The translations under genes and the position numbers were made by a program. From NCBI GenBank assembly GCA_020853455.1, contig JADYYV010000151.1:1-6582 (forward strand): 6,582 nucleotides of DNA. Direction: 5' to 3'. The notes beneath the pieces are model-generated. The model was not told the origin of the DNA. It ran no database searches and saw only the letters and a program-made list of their open reading frames with translations. The stretch comes from Alphaproteobacteria bacterium. Its GTDB lineage: Bacteria > Pseudomonadota > Alphaproteobacteria > Micavibrionales > UBA2020. Below are positions 1 through 3,923 of the stretch, piece after piece. Position 1 is the first letter of the stretch; each line of letters starts with the position of its first letter.

Positions 1-261
1 AAGGCCTATGGCCACGGCCTTGCCAAAAAGCCCGAAGTCATCGCGCTGAACAAGATCGACGCCCTTGGTCCCGAACTCGCCGAAGACCAGCAGAAGATCC
101 TGTCCAAAGCGATCCGCAAGAAAGTCCACCTGATCTCCGCCGTCGCCAAGGACGGCACGGAAACGGTTCTGGCCGAGATGTTCAAGCACATCGAAAAAGC
201 CCGCGCCGACCGCAAAGCCGCCATGCCCGCCCCGCAGGACGTTGTTTACGACGACGAGTGA
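1..261 (+). CDS. obg: Obg/CgtA family GTPase, C-terminal part (5' end outside window)
   Basis: This is the last 86 residues of an Obg-family GTPase, read in frame from base 1 to a TGA at 259-261. The G4 guanine-specificity motif NKID lies at fragment residues 17-20, within the phrase VIALNKIDAL that is typical of Obg. The G5 motif is the SA of LISAVAKDG (residues 46-47). A short charged tail ending in VVYDDE follows the G domain, so the OCT (TGS-like) extension of Gram-positive Obg proteins is absent, as is common in proteobacteria. The family acts in the cytoplasm in late 50S subunit assembly and in stringent and stress signalling. The N-terminal glycine-rich Obg fold and the G1-G3 motifs lie upstream of the window. 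No convincing intrinsic terminator follows: the only GC-rich element after the stop is a 4-bp stem at 262-272 with no T-tract. Family assignment is confident; only the fragment can be judged. Confidence 0.88.
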   Translation, partial: KAYGHGLAKKPEVIALNKIDALGPELAEDQQKILSKAIRKKVHLISAVAKDGTETVLAEMFKHIEKARADRKAAMPAPQDVVYDDE

Positions 262-357
262 CCGCTGCGCGGCGTCGGCCTGCCCGATATTTCCAAAGAC
301 CGAGAGAAGGAGGATAAAAGCGGCGATCAGCTGGTTTTGTATCTTTTTCCGGTTCAT
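1..357 (-). CDS. Possible secreted-protein ORF or its remnant: signal peptide antisense to the obg 3' end (runs off window)
   Basis: On the minus strand an ATG (357-355) is preceded at 6 nt by a near-perfect Shine-Dalgarno sequence. The first codons read MNRKKIQNQLIAAFILLL and continue SVFGNIGQADA-AQRS. This is a textbook Sec signal peptide: a basic n-region (R3, K4, K5), a hydrophobic core at about residues 10-22, and a small-residue cleavage site (ADA-AQ) near residue 30. The frame stays open to base 1 (119 codons, no stop). From base 261 down, however, it is the codon-aligned antisense frame of obg, which in GC-rich genes is often open by chance, so its downstream residues carry little weight. 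The segment that needs explaining is therefore the roughly 32 codons in the intergenic gap. It could be a real secreted protein overlapping obg, the surviving 5' end of a gene whose body was lost, or a coincidence. I recognise no family. Confidence 0.3.
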   Translation of the reverse strand, partial: MNRKKIQNQLIAAFILLLSVFGNIGQADAAQRSLVVVNNVLRGGHGGFAVGAGFFDVLEHLGQNRFRAVLGDGGDQVDFLADRFGQDLLLVFGEFGTKGVDLVQRDDFGLFGKAVAIGL

Positions 358-363
358 TTTCTG

Positions 364-370
364 CCTCCTT
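364..370 (-). promoter_or_regulatory. Strong Shine-Dalgarno site for the minus-strand signal-peptide ORF
   Basis: On the minus strand this reads AAGGAGG, matching the anti-SD core of 16S rRNA over seven bases. It is followed by a 6-nt spacer (CAGAAA) and the ATG at 357. It is stronger than the sites of the plus-strand genes in this window and is the main reason for taking the minus-strand start seriously. By chance or otherwise, the minus-strand ORF also contains CCTCCTT (313-307), complementary to this site about 50 nt further on, which could pair with it in the transcript. Confidence 0.42.
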
Positions 371-381
371 TCATCCTTATC

Positions 382-410
382 ATCATTTCACAGAATTACA
401 ATTTAGTCAA
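382..410 (-). promoter_or_regulatory. Candidate sigma70-type promoter reading toward the minus-strand ORF
   Basis: On the minus strand a -35-like TTGACT (410-405; five of six to TTGACA) is separated by exactly 17 nt from a -10-like AATGAT (387-382; four of six to TATAAT). Transcription would begin near 375, leaving a leader of about 18 nt that just contains the Shine-Dalgarno site at 370-364. The spacing is ideal but the -10 is weak and the region is AT-rich, so a chance match is possible. Confidence 0.28.
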
Positions 411-414
411 TAAC

Positions 415-435
415 AAATTGCGTATATCGCATTTT
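415..435. repeat. Inverted repeat, possible operator
   Basis: The arms AAATTGCG (415-422) and CGCATTTT (428-435) are inverted repeats with one mismatch in eight, around a 5-nt centre TATAT. A 13-bp site with dyad symmetry at its core (TGCG-N5-CGCA) resembles a homodimeric regulator half-site pair. It lies directly upstream of the candidate minus-strand -35 box and overlaps the start of a TATAAA/TAAAAT stretch (435-442) on the plus strand. It could therefore affect transcription in either direction. No T-tract follows that would suit a terminator. No cognate regulator is encoded in the window. Confidence 0.3.
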
Positions 436-518
436 ATAAAATCTGCTCAAACACTTATCCATCGACTATGGCAACCGCCCCTCGCCGCCGCCGAAAAATC
501 GCCTATCTTTCAAAAAGC

Positions 519-541
519 TGCTTTGTTAAAATCACAAAGCA
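519..541 (+). repeat. Perfect 8-bp inverted repeat upstream of the ACP gene (operator or leader hairpin)
   Basis: TGCTTTGT (519-526) and ACAAAGCA (534-541) are perfectly complementary, with a 7-nt centre TAAAATC. The element ends 30 nt before the ACP start codon. The centre contains a -10-like TAAAAT (527-532), so the dyad could be an operator over the operon promoter. Alternatively it could form a hairpin in the mRNA leader if transcription starts further upstream. It is followed by TTGAATTTT rather than a run of T directly after the stem, so an intrinsic terminator is less likely. Confidence 0.38.
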
Positions 542-559
542 TTGAATTTTCATGGGTTC

Positions 560-564
560 AGGGG
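560..564 (+). promoter_or_regulatory. Ribosome binding site that sets the ACP start
   Basis: AGGGG lies 7 nt before the ATG at 572. It supports that ATG over the in-frame TTG at 542, which would add ten residues unlike any ACP N-terminus and has no SD at a suitable distance. Confidence 0.6.
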
Positions 565-571
565 TGTTTTG

Positions 572-805
572 ATGGCCGATGCGTTGATCGAATTGTTTGC
601 CGATGTGCTGCAGGTCGAAGCAGGCGCGCTGAACGACAACAGCTCCCCCGATTCAGTCCGCCAATGGGACAGTCTGGCCGCCATGCACCTCGTCGCCGCG
701 ATCGAGGACAAGTTCAAGATCCAGCTGTCCACCAAGGAAATCATGAAAATGTCGTCCATCGGCCTTGCGCGAAAAACGCTGCAGGACAAGAACGTCAAGG
801 TTTGA
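572..805 (+). CDS. Stand-alone acyl carrier protein (phosphopantetheine-binding)
   Basis: A 77-residue protein with the size and four-helix pattern of a discrete ACP. The attachment motif is WDSL (residues 32-35), with Ser34 as the expected 4'-phosphopantetheine site. It is preceded by a loop containing N23 and S28 and followed by helix II (AAMHLVAAIEDKF), whose acidic residues E45 and D46 are typical of the partner-recognition helix. The sequence differs from the housekeeping fatty-acid AcpP, which has a DSLD/E motif and a more acidic N-terminal half, so it is probably a dedicated carrier. It would need an Sfp- or AcpS-type transferase encoded elsewhere. It is the first gene of the plus-strand operon, 7 nt upstream of the FkbH-like gene. 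That pairing matches known systems in which FkbH loads a glyceryl group onto a discrete ACP. The acyl group itself is inferred from the neighbour. Confidence 0.9.
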   Translation: MADALIELFADVLQVEAGALNDNSSPDSVRQWDSLAAMHLVAAIEDKFKIQLSTKEIMKMSSIGLARKTLQDKNVKV

Positions 806-812
806 CCGCGCG

Positions 813-2576
813 ATGACCGCACCCGACCCCAAAACGGCATGGCGGCAATACCAGAAACAGGCAGGCACTCCGGACATCACCGTCGGCCTCGCCGCTTCCT
901 TCACGATTGATCCGCTGGAGCCGTATCTTGGCGCGCACCTGCTCGGCAAAAAACTGCACCCCGAATTTTCGCAAGCGCCGTTCAACCAGCTGCAGCAGCT
1001 CTGCCTGAACCACACATACGCCGTCGGCGATCCCGATGTGATTGTCCTGCTGTGGCGGATCGAGGATTTGTTCGGCGCAAAACTGGCCGCGACGCTGGAT
1101 GCCGCAGATGCCCTGCCCGCGCTGCTGGATGATATCCGCCAGTTCGCCGCATCCATAGCCCAGCTGCGCCGCAATTTTGCGGGTACGCTGATCGTGTCCA
1201 CCCCGCCCTTTCCATCCCTGCCCGGCTTCAGCGCGCTGGAACTGGCCGCGCCCGCGATGCAGGTTTATACGAGCGCAGCGCAAACATGGGCGCAGGAAAC
1301 AGCGAAGATCGACCGCCTGCGCGTGCTGGATTTACAAGCGCTGATGATGGAACACGGCGCACAACAGGCGAATGACGCGCGCAAATGGCAGCTGTACCGC
1401 CAGCCCTATTCCGAAACATTCTGGCAGGCGATTGGCACGCAGGCCGGCCGCATCATCGCCGCCGAAAAGATTGCGCCGAAAAAATGCGTCATTCTCGACC
1501 TCGACAACACACTCTGGGGCGGCGTGATCGGCGAAGACGGCTTGGGCGGCATTGCGCTGGGCGATGAATTCCCCGGCCGCGCCTTCCGCGATTTCCAGCG
1601 TTACCTGATGCACCTGAAATCCAAGGGCGTGATGCTGGCGGTCGCGTCCAAAAACAATCCCGAAGATGCGTATGAAGTTTTCGACAAGCATGACGCGATG
1701 GTTTTATCGCGCCGCGATATCGTCGCCTTTGAAATCAACTGGGAATCAAAAGTCGACAGCATCAAGCGCATCGCCGCCAAACTGAATATCGGCCTCGATG
1801 CGCTTGTTTTCGTCGATGACAACCCGAAAGAAACCGGCGAAGTACAGGAACGCCTGCCCGCCGTTACCTGCATCCTTGTGCCCGAAGAACTCGCCGACCT
1901 GCCCGCGCTGCTGTCGGAAACCGACCTGTTCGACACGCTGCAGATAACCGACGAAGACCGCAAACGCACCGAAATGATGGCCGCCGACCAACAGCGCAGC
2001 GCCGTGCAGGAAACGATGTCGGAAGAAGACTTCCGCAAATCGCTGCAATTGAAAATCGACATCTTCGCCGCCGAAAAACAGCACCTTGCCCGCATCACGC
2101 AGCTGGTCAATAAAACCAACCAGTTCAACCTGACCACCATCCGCCGCACGCAGGACGAGATCGAACAACTGGCGGCATCGCAAGACTCCCTTGTGCTGGG
2201 CATGACGATCGCCGACAAATACGGCGATTACGGGCTGGTCGGCGTCGCCATCCTGTCGAAGAACGGCACGACCGCCGATATCGACACGCTGCTGATGAGC
2301 TGCCGCGTGCTGGGGCGCGGCGCGGAAGAAACCTTTATCGCGCAGCTCGCCGCCGCCGCCGCGTCGCTCGGCTGCACGGGTTTGCGCGGAAAATATATCG
2401 CCACCGCCAAAAACGACATGGTGAAAGATCTTTATGCGCGTTTCAAATTCGCGACTGATGGCGACGGATGGATATTAAAAACCGCCGATGCCGCAGGAAT
2501 TCCAGCCCATATCGACGCTTCCTTGCGCCTACCGCAATCGCCTATACCGGATAAAAACAAAGAGGGTAAAAAATGA
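813..2576 (+). CDS. FkbH-like HAD-IIIC phosphatase / glyceryl transferase
   Basis: A 587-residue, apparently complete FkbH-family protein. An N-terminal region (about 1-215) is followed by a HAD-IIIC phosphatase core. Motif I is DLDNTLWGG with nucleophile D229 and acid/base D231. The motif II-like segment is ASKNN around S279. The lysine of NWESK is K313. Motif IV is FVDDNPKE with D335 and D336. The C-terminal acyltransferase-like part (about 410-560) carries LVNKTNQFNLTTIR (431-444), DKYGDYGLVG (468-477) and MSCRVLGRG (495-503). Characterised members such as OzmB and FkbH convert 1,3-bisphosphoglycerate into a glyceryl thioester and pass it to an ACP through an enzyme-bound cysteine. C497 in the conserved SCRVLGRG is a plausible acceptor, which is inference. 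The ATG at 813 is chosen over an in-frame TTG at 765 that would overlap the ACP gene. Its SD is weak (AAGG at 797-800), so translation may be coupled to the ACP. The stop overlaps the next start as ATGA. Confidence 0.9.
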   Translation: MTAPDPKTAWRQYQKQAGTPDITVGLAASFTIDPLEPYLGAHLLGKKLHPEFSQAPFNQLQQLCLNHTYAVGDPDVIVLLWRIEDLFGAKLAATLDAADALPALLDDIRQFAASIAQLRRNFAGTLIVSTPPFPSLPGFSALELAAPAMQVYTSAAQTWAQETAKIDRLRVLDLQALMMEHGAQQANDARKWQLYRQPYSETFWQAIGTQAGRIIAAEKIAPKKCVILDLDNTLWGGVIGEDGLGGIALGDEFPGRAFRDFQRYLMHLKSKGVMLAVASKNNPEDAYEVFDKHDAMVLSRRDIVAFEINWESKVDSIKRIAAKLNIGLDALVFVDDNPKETGEVQERLPAVTCILVPEELADLPALLSETDLFDTLQITDEDRKRTEMMAADQQRSAVQETMSEEDFRKSLQLKIDIFAAEKQHLARITQLVNKTNQFNLTTIRRTQDEIEQLAASQDSLVLGMTIADKYGDYGLVGVAILSKNGTTADIDTLLMSCRVLGRGAEETFIAQLAAAAASLGCTGLRGKYIATAKNDMVKDLYARFKFATDGDGWILKTADAAGIPAHIDASLRLPQSPIPDKNKEGKK

Positions 2577-3505
2577 CCGTGCAAGCCGCCCCCGCGCCCG
2601 TCGCGCTGCCGGAAAACGTCGCCGCGCTGATCGACAAGGTGATCGAGGACAACCCGATGCACCGCAATTTCGTCACGCGCGCGCTGGCGAACGTGACCGC
2701 GCCGGAACTCGCGCATCTCGACGATTATATAAATTTCTGCAAGCAAAAAGGCCTCACCGTCGCATACCTTGCCGAATGTTACCTGACTATCGTCGGCGAT
2801 ACGCTGCGGGAGCAGATTTACTTCCAGAAGCACAAGAAATACCGCTACTCCACCTTCGCCGAGGTTGGCGACAGCGTCTATTTCAACGAAGAATACATGT
2901 CGTTTTACATGTATGGCCTCGCGATTACATCCTACCTGTGGCCGAACCATCTGGACCTGTTCCGGTTTTTCCGCGAGACATTGCCGACGGGCAAGGCCGG
3001 CAAATACCTCGAAATCGGGCCCGGGCACGGTTATTTCTTCATGACCGCGATGGAGCAGTCGACATTCGACACCTTCACCGGCGGCGATATCAGCGAGACC
3101 AGCATCGCCATGACCCGCGCGCTGATCGAGCATTTCGGCGCGGGCAAGAAACCTTTCGACCTTGTCTGCATGGATTTCCTGAAAACCGACCTGCCCGAAA
3201 ACGGTTTCGATGCCGTGGTGATGGGCGAAGTGCTGGAGCATGTGGAGCAGCCCGATTTGTTCCTGAAGCAGATCGCGCGGCTGGCGAACAAAAACGCGCA
3301 TATCTTCGTCACCACCTGCATCAACGCCCCTGCCGTCGATCATATTTATCTTTTCAAAACGCCGGATGAACTGGTGAAACTGTTCGATGACTGCGGGTTG
3401 AAAATAAAATCGCAGCTGATCCGCCCGTACGAGGGCAAGACCGAGGCCGAAAGCCTCGCACAACTACTGCCCATCAACGTCGCCTATGTGCTGGAGAAGA
3501 AATGA
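2573..3505 (+). CDS. Class I SAM-dependent methyltransferase with long helical N-terminal extension
   Basis: A 310-residue protein with a Rossmann-type methyltransferase domain in its C-terminal half. SAM-binding motif I is YLEIGPGHG (residues 145-153). D172 in GGDIS fits the acidic ribose-binding residue at the end of strand 2, and D201 (CMDF) fits the adenine-side acid. GEVLEHV (218-224) is motif IV, of the kind seen in UbiG/UbiE-like enzymes. Residues 1-140 are mainly helical and rich in aromatics; they probably form a substrate or dimerisation domain that I cannot assign. It is not obviously the short O-methyltransferase FkbG of methoxymalonyl-ACP pathways. The start overlaps the FkbH-like stop (ATGA) and has a good SD (GAGGG, 2562-2566, 6-nt spacer). 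From the context it may O-methylate an ACP-bound glyceryl group or the product built from it; that substrate is inferred. Confidence 0.85.
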   Translation: MTVQAAPAPVALPENVAALIDKVIEDNPMHRNFVTRALANVTAPELAHLDDYINFCKQKGLTVAYLAECYLTIVGDTLREQIYFQKHKKYRYSTFAEVGDSVYFNEEYMSFYMYGLAITSYLWPNHLDLFRFFRETLPTGKAGKYLEIGPGHGYFFMTAMEQSTFDTFTGGDISETSIAMTRALIEHFGAGKKPFDLVCMDFLKTDLPENGFDAVVMGEVLEHVEQPDLFLKQIARLANKNAHIFVTTCINAPAVDHIYLFKTPDELVKLFDDCGLKIKSQLIRPYEGKTEAESLAQLLPINVAYVLEKK

Positions 3506-3918
3506 CGCTCGCCGCGCTTACATTCCACCACTTGGGATTGGCCGTGAAGGATGACGCGCCTGCGCTCGCCATGCTGGGCGCGCTTGGCTATACGGCGCAG
3601 GACAGGATTTTCGATCCGGCGCAGAATGTTTTCGTGCGCCTTTGCCTGTCGCCGACACAGCCGACGGTTGAAATCGTGCAGCCGGGACCGGAGGGCAAAA
3701 GCCCCGTCGACAGCTGGATCGCGAAATACAACGAGCTTATCTACCATACCTGTTACGAAACGCCCGATCTTGCCGCCACGCTGGCGGATATCGAAAAGAC
3801 CGGGCTGCGCGTCATGACGCTGGCGGAGCGCAAGCCCGCCGTGCTGTTCGGCGGGCGGCATGTGTCGTTTTACAAGGTCATGGGTTTTGGCATCATCGAA
3901 TTGCTTGAAAGGAACTGA
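3502..3918 (+). CDS. VOC superfamily (glyoxalase / methylmalonyl-CoA epimerase-like) protein
   Basis: A 138-residue protein with two beta-alpha-beta-beta-beta modules of the vicinal oxygen chelate fold. The metal ligands expected for the family appear at the right places: H10 in FHHLGLAV, E57 in VEIVQP, H82 in IYHTCYET and E133 in IIELLE. It should therefore bind a divalent metal and be catalytically competent rather than a sequestering homologue. It resembles methylmalonyl-CoA epimerases in length and in the HHLGLAV opening. Those enzymes abstract a proton alpha to a thioester, so epimerisation at C2 of an ACP-bound glyceryl derivative is a reasonable but untested idea. A lyase or isomerase role is equally possible. 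The start overlaps the methyltransferase stop as ATGA, with GGAG at 3493-3496 as SD, so the two are likely translationally coupled. Confidence 0.83.
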   Translation: MTLAALTFHHLGLAVKDDAPALAMLGALGYTAQDRIFDPAQNVFVRLCLSPTQPTVEIVQPGPEGKSPVDSWIAKYNELIYHTCYETPDLAATLADIEKTGLRVMTLAERKPAVLFGGRHVSFYKVMGFGIIELLERN

Positions 3919-3923
3919 CAAAA

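Larger units (their letters stand above)
262..571. other. Intergenic region between obg and the ACP operon
   Basis: This 310-base gap carries no plus-strand gene that I can support. The long plus-strand frame through it is an out-of-frame extension over the ACP gene. Its middle (about 370-450) and end (about 500-570) are clearly more AT-rich than the flanking genes. It contains the minus-strand signal-peptide start and its ribosome site (357-370), a candidate minus-strand promoter (382-410), an inverted repeat (415-435) and a perfect hairpin (519-541) just upstream of the ACP gene. The layout fits a divergent regulatory region. No plus-strand promoter with good -35 and -10 boxes was found. 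The best -10-like hexamer is TAAAAT at 527-532, without a recognisable -35. Nothing notable was seen in 443-500. Confidence 0.6.

Noticed and set aside
262..272. GC-rich stem CCGC-TGC-GCGG right after the obg stop as a terminator
   Set aside because: The stem has only four pairs and no following T-tract, so it is not a credible intrinsic terminator.
418..442. Plus-strand promoter TTGCGT ... TATAAA/TAAAAT
   Set aside because: The spacers of 11 or 13 nt are too short for a sigma70 promoter; the sequence is better described as an inverted repeat.
765..812. Upstream in-frame TTG start adding 16 residues to the FkbH-like protein
   Set aside because: It would overlap the ACP gene by 41 bases, adds an Arg/Lys-rich stretch with no family counterpart that I know of, and has no better SD than the ATG at 813.
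337..816. 159-codon plus-strand frame beginning with TTG and crossing the intergenic region into the ACP gene
   Set aside because: It has no SD at a suitable distance. Its second half is an out-of-frame, arginine-rich reading of the ACP gene, which has clear motifs in its own frame.
653..1283. Overlapping minus-strand frames opposite the ACP and the FkbH-like N-terminus
   Set aside because: They are shadow frames without a ribosome site or domain signal. The FkbH-like protein is collinear with its family over this stretch.
2488..3369. 293-codon plus-strand frame overlapping the methyltransferase gene
   Set aside because: It is arginine-rich and in the wrong frame relative to a gene with clear motifs; it starts inside the FkbH-like coding sequence.
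2432..3463. 343-codon minus-strand open frame opposite the methyltransferase gene
   Set aside because: It is a typical antisense shadow of a GC-rich coding sequence. The plus strand has the SAM motifs, start/stop overlaps and SDs; the minus frame shows no family motif.
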